A stretch of 64,000 nucleotides of DNA from Drosophila miranda (lineage: Eukaryota > Arthropoda > Insecta > Diptera > Drosophilidae). Positions 44,184 to 56,445 of the stretch are shown one piece after another; position 1 is the first letter of the stretch, and each line of letters begins with the position of its first letter. Made by a program: the position numbers and the translations under genes. The notes under the pieces were generated by a model, which had not been told where the DNA came from, did not search any database, and saw only the letters and a list, made by a program, of their open reading frames with translations. Location of the stretch: contig NW_022881614.1 in NCBI RefSeq assembly GCF_003369915.1, positions 9,941,001 through 10,005,000 on the forward strand. The letters are read 5' to 3'.

Positions 44184-45261
44184 CGAGGGGGAACGTTGTG
44201 AGTTGCTGCGGACACCGCAACTCTACGGTTATACCCGATACTAAGTCAGTATGGCTCTCCTCCGGCAGACGCCGCTAATATTAAACGACACGACAAAGAG
44301 TGCGTGCGAGAGAGACAGAAAATCAGTCTGAGCGTGACGTCACCGCTGCGTAGCCACTGCAAATTGATTTCTTGCTTTTGGCTACAAAAATGATCCGATC
44401 TCTTCCAGATTCAGCAATCTGATAGATATGGTCATTATCTATGATTCTGCGAATGTGCAATATTGTGGATGCAACAGATTTTTGTCCTTTGGGTGGGCGG
44501 AAAGGGGTGGGGCGAAATTCTGAGATATACGTTTTATAGTGAGATCTAACAGAAGTGCGGATACCAAATTTGGTTACTCTAGCCTTAATAGTCTCTGAGA
44601 TTTTTGAATATCCCCAGATTTTCGTTCTTTGCGGGGGCGGAAGGGGGTGTGGCGAAATTTTGAAACAAACTCGTCTCGGTCCGATATATTAGGAGTGTGG
44701 ATACCAAATTTGGTTGCTCTAGCTTTTATAGTCTCTGAGATCTAGGCGCTAATGTTTTACTCTAAGCAAAGCCGCCGGCGAGAAAAAATGAAATTGTTTT
44801 CTTGATGCTGGCTATAATAATAATACGATCCAATTCAGATTCCGCAGTCTTAAAGATATGGTCATTCTCTACAATTCTACGTTTTTGGTTTTCTCATATC
44901 TTTAAAATTGTGAATGCCACAGATTTTAGTCCTTTGTGGGGGCGGAAGTGGGCGGGCCGAAGTTTTGAAATATTTTTGTAGCAGTGACATATCACAGAAG
45001 TCTGGATCCAAAACATCGTTGCTCTAGCTCTTATAGTCTTTGAGCACTAGGCGCTGAAGGGGACGGACAGACGGACGGACGGACAGACGGACAGACGGAC
45101 AGACAGACAGACAGACAGGGCCCAATCGACTCGGCTATTGATGCTGATCAAGAATATATATACTTTATGGGGTCGGAAACGATTCCTTCTGGACGTTACA
45201 CACATCCACTTTTACCACAAATCTAATATACCCCAATACTCATTTTGAGTATCGGGTATAA
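44184..45261 (-). mobile_element. Full-length DINE-1-like element
   Basis: Minus-strand copy running from the reversed 3' end CGAGGGGGAACGTTG to the 5' terminus GAGTATCGGGTATAA. The right duplication breakpoint (44889) falls inside it. Confidence 0.9.
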
Positions 45262-46437
45262 CGAGGGGGAACGTTGTGAGTTGCTGCGGACACCGCAACT
45301 CTACATTTATACCCGATACTTAGTCAGTATGGCTCTCCTCCGGCAGACGCCGTTAATATTAAACGACACGACAAAGAGTGCGTGCGAGAGAGACAGAAAA
45401 TCAGTCTGAGCGTGACGTCGGGCGCTGCGTAACAACTGCAAATTGATTTGTTCCTATTGGCTATAAAAATGATCCGATCTGATTCACATTCAGGAATCTG
45501 ATATATATGGTCATTATCTATGATTCTGCGTTTTTAGTTTTCTCGAATGTGCAATATTGTGGATGCAACAGATTTTCGTCCTTTGTGTGGTCGGAAGGGG
45601 TGAGGCGAAATTTTGAGATATACGTTTTATAGTGAGATCTAACAGGAGTGCGGATAGCAAATTTTGTTACTCTAGCGTTAATAGTCTCTGAGATTTGTGA
45701 ATATTCCCAGATTTTCGTCCGGCTATACTACGTGTGTGTTAGAGAGAGACAGGGCGAGAAAAAAAGAAATTGTTTTCTTGATGCTGGCTGTAATAATAAT
45801 ACGATCCAATTCAGATTCTGTAGTCTAAAAGATATAGTCATTCTCTACGATCCTGCGTTTTTGGTTTTCTCGTATCGTTAAAATTTTGGATGCCACAGAT
45901 TTTCGTCCTTTGTGGGGGCGGAAGTGGGCGGGGCGAAGTTTTGAAATATTTTTGTAGCAGTGACATATCACAGAAGTCTGGATCCAAAACATCGTTGCTC
46001 TAGCTCTTAAAGTCTTTGAGCACTAGGCGCTGAAGGGGACGGCTTGATGCTGGCTATAATAATAATACGATCCAATTCAGATTCTGCAGTCTAAATGATA
46101 TGGTCATTCTCTACAACTCTACGTTTTTGGTTTTCTCATATCTTTAAAATTGTGGATGCCACAGATTTTCGTCCTTTGTGGGGGCGGAAGTGGGCGGGGC
46201 GAAGTTTTGAAATATTTTTGTAGCAGTGACATATCACAGAAGTCTGGATACAACACATCGTTTCTCTAGCTCTTATAGTCTTTGAGCACTAGGCGCTGAA
46301 GGGGACGGACAGACGGACAGACGGACAGTCGGACAGACAGACATGGCTCAATCGACTCGGCAATTGATGCTGATCAAGAATATATATACTTTATATAATC
46401 TAATATACCCCAATACTCATTTTGAGTATCGGGTATA
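45262..46437 (-). mobile_element. Two further DINE-1-like pieces in tandem
   Basis: The first (45262-46043) starts exactly where the previous element ends and stops at GAAGGGGACGG. The second (46044-46437) restarts at TTGATGCTGGCTATAATAA and reaches the 5' terminus. Head-to-tail joining without spacer resembles the main array. Confidence 0.85.
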
Positions 46438-46559
46438 AAAATATTGGAGGGAGTTACGGATTGAGAGTTACGATTTGGTTTGATTTGATTAAGTTGTTAG
46501 AATCGCAAACAATGGTTTTAGATTCTCAACAGCTCTATATTTATGTAAATCACTCGATT

Positions 46560-47658
46560 ATTATACCCGATACTCAAAATGAGTATTGGGGTATATTAGA
46601 TTTGTGGTAAAATGCGATGTGTGTAACGTCCAGAAGGAATCGTTTCCGACCCCATAAAGTATATATATCAAGAATATATATTCTTGATCAGCATCAATAG
46701 CCGAGTCGATTGAGCCCTGTCTGTCTGTCCGTCCGTCCGTCTGTCCGTCCCCTTCAGCGCCTAGTGCTCAAAGACTATAAGAGCTAGAGAAACGATGTGT
46801 TGTATCCAGACTTCTGTGATATGTCACTGCTACAAAAATATTTCAAAACTTCGCCCCGCCCACTTCCGCCCCCACAAAGGACGAAAATCTGTGGCATCCA
46901 CAATTTTAAAGATATGAGAAAACCAAAAACGTAGAGTTGTAGAGAATGACCATATCATTTAGACTGCAGAATCTGAATTGGATCGTATTATTATTATAGC
47001 CAGCATCAAGAAAACAATTTCATTTTTTCTCGCCCTGTCTCTCTCTAACACACACGTAGCATAGGCGGCTTTGCTTAGAGTAAAACATTAGCGCCTAGAT
47101 CTCAGAGACTACAAAAGCTAGAGCAACCAAATTTGGTATCCACACTCCTAATATATCGGACCGAGACGAGTTTGTTTCAAAATTTCGCCACACCCCCTTC
47201 CGCCCCCGCAAAGGACGAAAATCTGGGGATATTCAAAAATCTCAGAGACTATTAAGGCTAGAGTAACCAAATTTGGTATCCGCACTTCTGTTAAATCTCA
47301 CTATAAAACGAATATCTCAGAATTTCGCCCCACCCCTTTCCGCCCACCCAAAGGACAAAAATCTGTTGCATCCACAATATTGCACATTCGCAGAATCATA
47401 GATAATGACCATATCTATCAGATTGCTGAATCTGGAAGAGATGGGATCATTTTTGTAGCCAAAAGCAAGAAATCAATTTGCAGTGGCTACGCAGCGGTGA
47501 CGTCACGCCCAGACTGATTTTCTGTCTCTCTCGCACGCACTCTTTGTCGTGTCGTTTAATATTAGCGGCGTCTGCCGGAGGAGAGCCATACTGACTTAGT
47601 ATCGGGTATAACCGTAGAGTTTCGGTGTCCGCAGCAACTCACAACGTTCCCCCTCGTT
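46560..47658 (+). mobile_element. Full-length DINE-1-like element
   Basis: Plus-strand copy from TTATACCCGATACTC to CCCCCTCG. It is opposed to the minus-strand cluster on its left, with about 120 bp of other sequence between. Confidence 0.88.
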
Positions 47659-48770
47659 ATTTTTTATACCCGATACTCAAAATGAGTATTGGGGTATATT
47701 AGATTTGTGGTAAAAGTGGATGTGTGTAACGTCCAGAAGGAATCGTTTCCGACCCCATACAGTATATATATTCCTGATCAGCATCAATAGCCGAGTCGAT
47801 TGAGCCCTGTCTGTCTGTCCGTCTGTCCGTCCGTCCGTCCGTCCGTCCGTCCGTCCGTCTGTCCCCTTCAGCGCCTAGTGCTCAAAGACTATAAGAGCTA
47901 GAGCAACGATGTTTTGGATCCAGACTTCTGTGATATGTCACTGCTACAAAAATATTTCAAAACTTCGCCCCGCCCACTTCCGCCCCCACAAAGGACTAAA
48001 ATCTATGGCATCCAGATTTTTAAAGATACGATAAAACCAAAAACGCAGAATCGTAGAGGATGACTATATGTTCTAGAATGTAAAATCTCAACCAGATCGT
48101 ATGATTTTTATACCCGATACTCAAAATGAGTATTGGGGTATATTAGATTTGTGGTAAAAGTGGATGTGTGTAACGTCCAGAAGGAATCGTTTCCGACCCC
48201 ATAAAGTATATATATTCTTGATCAGCATCAGTAGGCAAAGGGCGAAAATCTGTGGCATCCACAATTTTAAAGATACGAGAAAACCAAAAACGCAGAATCG
48301 TAGAGAATGACCATATCTTTTAGACTGCAGAATCTGAATTGGAGCGTATTATTATTATAGCCAGCATCAAGAAAACAATTTCATTTTTTCTCGCCCTGCC
48401 TCTCTCTAACACACAGGTAGCATAGGCGGCTTTGCTTAGAGTAAAACATTAGCGCCTAGATCTCAGAGACTATAAAAGCTAGAGCAACCAAATTTGGTAT
48501 CCACACTCCTAATATATCGGACCGAGACGAGTTTGTTTCAAAATTTCGCCACACCCCCTTCCGCCCCGCAAAGGACGAAAATCTGGGGATATTTTTAAAT
48601 CTCAGAGACTGTTAAGGCTAGAGTAACCAAATTTGGTATCCGCACTTCTGTTAGATCTCACTATAAAACGTATATCTCAGAATTTCGCCCCACACCTTTC
48701 CGCCCACCCAAAGGACAAAAATCTGTTGCATCCACAATATTGCAGATTCGAGAAAACTAAAAACGCAGAA
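47659..48770 (+). mobile_element. Three truncated DINE-1-like copies in tandem
   Basis: New 5' ends at about 47661 and 48106, then a jump near 48233 from GATCAGCATCA to an internal region (GGGCGAAAATCTGTGG). The run ends at AAAAACGCAGAA near 48770. Nested insertion or recombination between copies would explain it. Confidence 0.8.
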
Positions 48771-48984
48771 AATATACCCCAGACCAGATTTCCCCCCGCC
48801 ACCCTCCAGATGAAACTGTTTCCGAAAACTGCATACAAAAGAAAAAGATAAAGATACAAAAAAAACCCTAATAATACGTATAATCATAATTAATGCCGAT
48901 GGGGGAAACGGGTTTTTTAGCGAATTATATTAAGTATACATACTAAAACGTTAACTAACCGCTAACTAACTGTCAATCTTTTAG

Positions 48985-50453
48985 TGCGGGTTTGTGTGGT
49001 GGAGTCGCGGGGTATATATCAAAAAACCCCCAAGTTCTGTCTCCTACTGGAGGCCAAGAGCAACATCGAGTGCGTCATCGGGGTGGACCGGCTGGACTGC
49101 GTGCGGCGCATACACAAGGGAACGGCCCACTTTGGTGTCCTCACCTCGGAGAATCTGGTGGCAGCGCGATGGGCCAGCGTGGAGATACTGGTGGCCAGCG
49201 AGCTGCGCTCCCACGAGTCCAACTTTGAGTACGAGATTGTGGCGGTGGTGGACAATCAGGCCAACATTCATACGGTCCACGATCTGCGCGGTGCGAAGCT
49301 GTGTCATCCCGGCTATGGTTTGGGCAGCCACTGGACGGAGGTGTTGGCCAATGTAAGTGATTCTTGGACGATAGATAGAACACATCTTCATGGAAGTTTG
49401 CTTTTACTTTGCAGTATTTTGAAGCCGCTTTGGTTTCCAAGACATGCGATCCAGAGCTGACGGTCACAGAGGATCGGATAGCGGCCTCGTCGAGATACTT
49501 CGGGCCCAGCTGCCATGCCGCCCAGGTGCAGCGCCTGGTCACGGGACTCACCCACGATGAGCCCGACAGCTGGCAGAACGCTCTTCTGAGTCTGCTGGAG
49601 ACGTATCATGTGTTCACGGTGCCGTTGGACAATGTCATACCGATCGACGACTATCTGGATCAGGCCACGGTCTTCCAGTCGGCCTACAGCTTCCCCGAGT
49701 GCAATCCCCCGCGGTCCATTGTCTTCTGCACCACCTCCATCATTCAGCACATCAAGTGCTCCTGGCTGCAGGAGGCCTCGCAGGTCTATGGCGTGCAGCC
49801 CAACATTCAGTGCGTGCGAACCATGAATGTGGAACAGTGTCTGGACGACACGCGGTTCAAGAGCACCGATGTGGTGGTAGTCGATCAGGAGATGCGCGTG
49901 AAGGCCCAGCGGGACTACAATCTCGTGCCGCTGCTCTACGAGTTCGCTTTGGACATGCACGACCGATACGTGACCATGGCGCTGGCACACAAGGACTCAA
50001 AGTATCAGAACATTAAGGATCTCAGGGGAGCGCGTGCCTGTCTGCCGTCCTTTGAGGGGGCTGCCCATCTGTCGGTGCAGGAGACAATTGTGAATGGCTC
50101 GGGCCTGGTGCATTCGCTGCACTCCTTCTTTCATCGCGACTCCTGTCTGTGGCATCCGCACCACGGAAGAGAATGTCCCATGCACTACTAGGGCGATGAG
50201 GGCGCCCTGCGCTGCCTGGCCGAGGGCGGAGATGTGGCCTTCCTCAGCTCGGATGTGTACAAGAAATATGAGAGCGGCAACATGACTGCCGATTGGGTGA
50301 CGCGTGGCAGCCACAAGGATTACCGTGCCCTCTGTCCGTATGGGGGCATTGAGAGGCATTCGAACTTTGAGTTCTGCTACCTCCATTGGACGACACGTGG
50401 CCACCTGATGACGCATAATTCGTCACTGTCGCGTCACAGTGAGATCTACAATT
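48985..50453 (+). pseudogene. Transferrin-family gene, truncated at both ends and with a nonsense codon
   Basis: An exon starts after a TTTTAG acceptor at about 48984 (RVCVVESRGIYQKTPKFC). It runs to 49352 through transferrin motifs (CVIGVDRLDCVRRIHKGTAHF, LRGAKLCHPGYGLGSHW). After a 62-bp intron (49353-49414) a second exon continues with KTCDPELTV, LRGARACLPSFEGAAH and FFHRDSCL. TAG at 50189-50191 interrupts an otherwise open frame that resumes GDEGALRCLAEGGDVAFLSS. The homology ends at about 50453, where DINE sequence begins inside the exon. The first exon(s) and the 3' end are missing. Transferrins bind iron with Asp/Tyr/His ligands; this copy cannot make a full protein. The paralogue (Tsf3 is possible) is not settled. 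Confidence 0.82.
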
Positions 50454-51255
50454 CACAAAGGGCGAAAATCTGTGGCATCCACAATTTCGACGATACGAGA
50501 AAACTAAAAACGCAGAATCGTAGAAGATGACTATATCTTCTAGAGTGCAAAATCTGATTCAGATCGTATAATTATTATAGCCAGCATCAAGAAAACAATT
50601 TCATTTTTTCTCGCCCTGTCTCTCCCTAACACACACGTAGCATAGGCGGCTTTGCTTAGAGTAAAACATTAGCGCCTAGATCTCAGAGACTACAAAAGCT
50701 AGAGCAACCAAATTTGGTATCCACACTCCTAATATATCGGACCGAGACGAGTTTGTTTCAAAATTTCGCCACACCCCCTTCCGCCCCCGTAAAGGATGAA
50801 AATCTGGGGATATTCACAAATCTCAGAGACTATTAAGGCTAGAGTAACCAAATTTGGTATCCGCACTCCTGTTAGATCTCACTATAAAACGTAAATCTCA
50901 AAATTTCGCCCCACCCCCTTCCGCCCCCACAAAGGACGAAAATCTGTTGCATTCACAATATTGAGGATACGAGAAAACTAAAAACGCAGAATCATAGATA
51001 ATGATCATATATATCAGATTGCTGAATCTGGATCAGATCAGAACATTTTTATAGCCAAAAGAAACAAATCAATTTGCACTGGCTACGCAGCACCCGACGT
51101 CACGCTCAGACTGATTTTGTCTCTCTCGCACGCACTCCTTGTCGTGTCGTTTAATTTTAGCGGCGTCTGCCGGAGGAGAGCCATACTGACTTAGTATCGG
51201 GTATAACTGTAGAGTTGCGGTGTCCGCAGCAACTCACAACGTTCCCCCTCGTTGT
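50454..51255 (+). mobile_element. DINE-1-like element, 5'-truncated, inserted in the transferrin gene
   Basis: Starts within the element at AAAGGGCGAAAATCTGTGG and runs to the standard 3' end CCCCCTCG near 51252. The left breakpoint of the 3.7-kb duplication lies inside it near 50769. Confidence 0.88.
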
Positions 51256-51374
51256 TAGTGGTCCTCTGGCCGCTGTGGCGAAACTTTTCTTAGTCAAGAG
51301 CACAAATCTAATCTTATTTATTGATGTGATATTACGCTAAATTTGTTTTAAGAATAACATACGGACCCGAACTG

Positions 51375-51941
51375 TATCACCCGATTTTGTTGCTCTTTTT
51401 GAAATTGCGGTTTATAAAGAGGTGGTCAAAGGAATTTGACGACCCCTATATAACAAAGACTCTCTATACCTCGCTTGTTCGTCCGATCTTAGAATACGGC
51501 TCCTGTGTATGGTGCCCTCAGTACAAAGTACACCAGGACCGTATAGAATCAGTACAGAAAAACTTTTTACTCTTTGCTCTGCGGGGCCTTAACTGGGATG
51601 CGGGTGTAAGACTCCCATCTTACTCTAGTAGACTACTATTAGTAAACCTCCCATCCTTAGTTAACCGTAGAAAAATGCTTGGTGTGATATTTATGCACAA
51701 CTTGATCAGGGGTGACATAGACAGCCCTGATCTGTTGAGCCGCATAAACTTCACGATTCCTATTAGACTGACTATTAATTTTATACCGTTGTTCCTTCCA
51801 CTTTGTAGATCGAATTATTCCTTGCATGAACCGTTTAGGGTCTTATGCTCGGATTATAATTCCCTCTACCATATTATATCCACCACTAATTCTCTTCCTC
51901 TTATTAAATTATTAATCCTTACACACCTTTCTATTAATTAG
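51375..51941 (+). pseudogene. Non-LTR retrotransposon RT C-terminal fragment, copy A
   Basis: The frame contains a LINE signature after the RT palm: FDDPYITKTLYTSLVRPILE, then YGSCVWCPQY, DRIESVQKNFLLFALRGLNW and NLPSLVNRRKMLGVIFMHNL. It ends at LTHLSIN. The endonuclease and catalytic RT are absent. The sequence between the DINE end (51255) and here is probably part of the same fragment. The clade is not fixed (Jockey- or CR1-like). Confidence 0.7.
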
Positions 51942-52306
51942 TAACTGTAGTGGTATTTGTACTTTGATTGCATGCTTAGTTTCTTAGTAAGTTTAGTACT
52001 AATTTTCCTCGAATGTTAGTCTAATAGCTATATTTCTTGCATGTTCGCGTTTGGTTCGGCTACGCACCGCGCGTCATGCGGCAGCGCCCCTCGGTCGGTT
52101 GGGCGGGAGGAGGGCTGCGTTTTGCCTGGGATCCGCGCGTAACAGCCTTCTGCTGGTGTCACACGGGCCACTTGACGGTGCAGTAACTGCATCGCCTCTT
52201 GAAAGATGCAGTCATTGCATGTCAACGTCCACACTAAAATATGATTGAAACCTATCGAAACCTATCAATTACTCACCAGTTTCATCAGCTGTTCATGGTA
52301 TTGCTG
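51942..52306. other. LINE 3' flank and unassigned sequence, copy A
   Basis: The first 80 bp look like LINE 3' UTR. A GC-rich stretch (52050-52150) follows with no recognised feature. Duplicated at 55634-55998. Confidence 0.4.
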
Positions 52307-52415
52307 CTTTTTATACGCGATACTCAAAATGAGTATTGGGGTATATTAGATTTGTGGTAAAAGTGGATGTGTGTAACGTCCAGAAGGAATCGTTTCCGAC
52401 CCCATAAAGTATATA
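52307..52415 (+). mobile_element. DINE-1-like 5' fragment cut by an LTR retrotransposon
   Basis: The first 109 bp of a DINE (TTTTTATACGCGATACTC...AAAGTATATA) end exactly at the LTR TGTAAGATATT. This shows that the retrotransposon inserted into a DINE. Confidence 0.85.
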
Positions 52416-52738
52416 TGTAAGATATTATTTAGAGTATAGTTTATTCGTATTATTATCGCGGTGGCCTGGTATGTGTGCTTACAAAAGTTCTTAATGTTAC
52501 GGCTTATTTCTGCTGCTGCTTGAGTCGCGTCCGTATGCTGCTGTTCTCTCCCTTTCACTGCTTCGCTCGGTTCCTCTTCTTCTCTGTCCGCTGTTGATCT
52601 GCTGCTGTTACTACTGCTGTTGCTGCTGCTGTTACTACTGCTGTTGCTGCTAATCAGCTGTTCCTCTGCTGCTGTTATTACTGCTGTTGCTTATCTCCGC
52701 TGCCCCTCAATAGGCCAGCTGGCCCACTCCTTCTTACA
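52416..52738 (-). repeat. LTR of Ty3/gypsy element B, copy 1
   Basis: 323 bp with perfect 7-bp terminal inverted repeats (TGTAAGA...TCTTACA), matching 56108-56431 and 60608-60942. It contains CTG/CTGTTACTA-rich repeats. Confidence 0.8.
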
Positions 52739-52752
52739 CTCGGTCATCCTGA

Positions 52753-54444
52753 TTAGTCATCAGTCCCTGATGACCATGCGTCCTCGTTTTCTACAGAGAA
52801 GCTCCATAGTTTCATGTTATCATTGCTTGTGGTCGTATTGCTTGGTCCTTCGTACATTGCTGCCTTCCGAACATTATAGCGTCCGCCTCGTTTCACGTTG
52901 GTTATTTCGTATGGTCCTAAGAATTCGCTGGCCATCTTTCTTCCGGTTACAAATTGTGTTCTACGTATGGCTACGAGATCTCCGACCTTGTATCCGTATT
53001 CGCATTTCCGCTTTTTATCGAATTGTTCCTTGTATCTGTCCTGGGCCTGCTGAATATTTTCTTTTGCCTCTTGTCGCATCTTTTGCCTCTCGTCTTCAAA
53101 ATTATCAACCATCTCTTTTTCTATTAGCTGAAGTATGTCGCTATCCGGTCCACAACGCATTTTTACCCCGATCATCAGCTCAAATGGACAACGCTTTGTA
53201 GACACATGAACAGTACTGTTAATAGCCCTCTGAACTCGCGGTACGAACTTATACCATCTTCCAGGTTCCTCCGACGACAATTTGGAAATGATGCTCAGAA
53301 TAGATCGGTTTACAACGCGTACAATTTGTCCGTTTCCTCTTGGTACCCCTGTGGTGCTCCATATGTGTTCGATTTTCTTTTCCTTGACAAACTCCTCAAA
53401 GCTTGAAGATATAAATGCTGCTCCACGATCGCTTACTATGCGTGCCGGATTACCAAATACATCAGACCACTCCCTTAACTTCTTGAGAACTTCGTCTGCT
53501 CCTGTTGTTTTTGTGGGATACATCCATACGAACTTACTGAAGCTATCAACCATTGCGAAGATGTACTTGTACTGCTTGAAGTAGCATCCATAGGCCCAAG
53601 GTGATCCACGTGTATAGTATACAGCGGCTGTGATCCTTTGTCAATTTGATGCAGAAATCCCTCTTTTTTTCCGAGCTTTTTGTTGTAGATTATACATTTC
53701 ATACAGTTTCCTATGATCTGCATTACTTTTCCTTCCAGATGTGGAATCCAATAGCTCTGCTGTACGGTATGCATTGTTTTTTGAGCGGCAGAGTGTCCTG
53801 CGGTGTGAGCGTCGGTTATTATTTCTTTTTCTAATGACTTCGGTATTGCCAGCAAGTCCGTGCCTTGCACCACTTTGTATACGAGACCAGCCTTCAACTT
53901 AAAGTTGTCATATGGTTTACTTTTCAAAATTTCGGAAACTGCTTTGATCATCGTATCCTCCTGCTGGGCTTTCTTAATTCTTCCTGTGACTTCCGAAGAT
54001 ACCATCATGACATCAATTGGGTACCTATTCAGGCAATCCACATGCTTCAGCCGTTCTCCTGGTCTGTGTTCCACTTCAAAGTCGTAGTCCTGCAAGTACA
54101 GGACCCATTGGGCTACCTCCCGCGGAACGTCCTTCTTGCTTAACGTTTGCTTGAAAGCAGCGCAATCCGTTACGAGCTTAAAGTTGGTTCCAAGTATGTA
54201 CTGACGAAATTTTTTGCACGCTAGGAAAATTGCTTTGGCTTCCTGTATATAGCTATGCTGTCGTGCTTCAGATTCCGAGGTTTTCTTACTCCAGAATAAG
54301 ATCGGATGCAATTGTCCTTCGTGCAATTGTAACAACGCCGCTGCAAGCCCGTCCTTTGACGCATCAGTGTGTATCTCGGTTTTTGCATTCCTGCGATAAA
54401 GTTTCAAGACCGGCTCTTTCACCAATGCTTCCTTTAATGTAGCG
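52753..54444 (-). pseudogene. pol 3' part of Ty3/gypsy element B (RNase H and integrase), copy 1
   Basis: Contains RNase H (HTDASKDGLAAALLQ), the integrase zinc region and core, and a C-terminal domain ending DAWSSGTDD. The frame begins in DINE sequence because the duplication junction cut the gene at 54444. It shares the integrase frameshift and the altered catalytic residue described for copy 2. Confidence 0.85.
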
Positions 54445-54931
54445 CCACACCCCCTTCCGCCCCCGCAAAGGATGAAAATCTGGGGATATTCACAAATCTC
54501 AGAGACTATTAAGGCTAGAGTAACCAAATTTGGTATCCGCACTCCTGTTAGATCTCACTATAAAACGTATATCTCAAAATTTCGCCCCACCCCCTTCCGC
54601 CCCCACAAAAGACGAAAATCTGTTGCATTCACAATATTGAGGATACGAGAAAACTAAAAACGCAGAATCATAGATAATGATCATATATATCAGATTGCTG
54701 AATCTGGATCAGATCAGAACATTTTTATAGCCAAAAGAAACAAATCAATTTGCACTGGCTACGCAGCACCCGACGTCACGCTCAGACTGATTTTGTCTCT
54801 CTCGCACGCACTCCTTGTCGTGTCGTTTAATTTTAGCGGCGTCTGCCGGAGGAGAGCCATACTGACTTAGTATCGGGTATAACTGTAGAGTTGCGGTGTC
54901 CGCAGCAACTCACAACGTTCCCCCTCGTTGT
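54445..54931 (+). mobile_element. DINE-1-like 3' half, copy B
   Basis: Counterpart of 50769-51255. Starts at the duplication junction and ends ...CCCCCTCG. Confidence 0.88.
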
Positions 54932-55050
54932 TAGTGGTCCTCTGGCCGCTGTGGCGAAACTTTTCTTAGTCAAGAGCACAAATCTAATCTTATTTATTGA
55001 TGTGATATTACGCTAAATTTGTTTTAAGAATAACATACGGACCCGAACTG

Positions 55051-55633
55051 TATCACCCGATTTTGTTGCTCTTTTTTAAATTGCGGTTTATAAAGAGGTG
55101 GTCAAAGGAATTTGACGACCCCTATATAACAAAGACTCTCTATACCTCGCTTGTTCGTCCGATCTTAGAATACGGCTCCTGTGTATGGTGCAAAGTACAC
55201 CAAGTACACCTGGTACAAAGTACACCAGGACCGTATAGAATCAGTACAGAAAAACTTTTTACTCTTTGCTCTGCGGGGCCTTAACTGGGATGCGGGTGTA
55301 AGACTCCCATCTTACTCTAGTAGACTACTATTAGTAAACCTCCCATCCTTAGTTAACCGTAGAAAAATGCTTGGTGCGATATTTATGCACAACTTGATCA
55401 GGGGTGACATAGACAGCCCTGATCTGTTGAGCCGCATAAACTTCACGATTCCTATTAGACTGACTAGAAATTTTATACCGTTGTTCCTTCCACTTTGTAG
55501 ATCGAATTATTCCTTGCATGAACCGTTTAGGGTCTTATGCTCGGATTATAATTCCCTCTACCATATTATATCCACCACTAATTCTCTTCCTCTTATTAAA
55601 TTATTAATCCTTACACACCTTTCTATTAATTAG
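55051..55633 (+). pseudogene. Non-LTR retrotransposon RT C-terminal fragment, copy B
   Basis: Same as 51375-51941, but with a net 16-bp insertion near 55190-55225 (repeated AAAGTACACC units) that shifts the frame. Confidence 0.7.
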
Positions 55634-55998
55634 TAACTGTAGTGGTATTTGTACTTTGATTGCATGCTTAGTTTCTTAGTAAGTTTAGTACTAATTTTCC
55701 TCGAATGTTAGTCTAATAGCTATATTTCTTGCATGTTCGCGTTTGGTTCGGCTACGCACCGCGCGTCATGCGGCAGCGCCCCTCGGTCGGTTGGGCGGGA
55801 GGAGGGCTGCGTTTTGCCTGGGATCCGCGCGTAACAGCCTTCTGCTGGTGTCACACGGGCCACTTGACGGTGCAGTAACTGCATCGCCTCTTGAAAGATG
55901 CAGTCATTGCATGTCAACGTCCACACTAAAATATGATTGAAACCTATCGAAACCTATCAATTACTCACCAGTTTCATCAGCTGTTCATGGTATTGCTG
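55634..55998. other. LINE 3' flank and unassigned sequence, copy B
   Basis: Near-identical to 51942-52306. No gene recognised. Confidence 0.4.
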
Positions 55999-56107
55999 CT
56001 TTTTATACGCGATACTCAAAATGAGTATTGGGCTATATTAGATTTGTGGTAAAAGTGGATGTGTGTAACGTCCAGAAGGAATCGTTTCCGACCCCATAAA
56101 GTATATA
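55999..56107 (+). mobile_element. DINE-1-like 5' fragment cut by an LTR retrotransposon, copy B
   Basis: Counterpart of 52307-52415, with the same cut point. Confidence 0.85.
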
Positions 56108-56431
56108 TGTAAGATATTATTTAGAGTATTGTTTATTCGTATTATTATCGCGGTGGCCTGGTATGTGTGCTTACAAAAGTTCTTAATGTTACGGCTTATT
56201 TCTGCTGCTGCTTGAGTCGCGTCCGTATGCTGCTGTTCTCTCCCTTTCACTGCTTCGCTCGGTTCCTCTTCTTCTCTGTCCGCTGTTGATCTGCTGCTGT
56301 TACTACTGCTGTTGCTGCTGCTGTTACTACTGCTGTTGCTGCTAATCAGCTGTTCCTCTGCTGCTGTTATTACTGCTGTTGCTTATCTCCGCTGCCCCCT
56401 CAATAGGCCAGCTGGCCCACTCCTTCTTACA
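56108..56431 (-). repeat. 3' LTR of element B, copy 2
   Basis: 324 bp, TGTAAGA...TCTTACA. It borders the DINE remnant on the left. Confidence 0.82.
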
Positions 56432-56445
56432 CTCGGTCATCCTGA

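Larger units (their letters stand above)
38821..44889. repeat. 6.0-kb direct tandem duplication, copy B
   Basis: 6069 bp against 6033 bp in copy A. The 36-bp difference lies near 41305-41337, where copy A lost the DINE 5' end and the left terminus of the TIR transposon. Confidence 0.95.
50769..54444. repeat. 3.7-kb direct tandem duplication, copy A
   Basis: 3676 bp, repeated at 54445-58134. The junction at 54444/54445 joins retrotransposon pol (AATGTAGCG) to DINE (CCACACCCCCTTCC), with about 2 bp of microhomology. Copy A therefore holds only the 3' part of the retrotransposon. Confidence 0.92.

Noticed and set aside
52620-52690. CTG-rich stretch encoding a Leu/Cys run
   Set aside because: It is LTR sequence of element B (repeated at 56300 and 60820), not coding.
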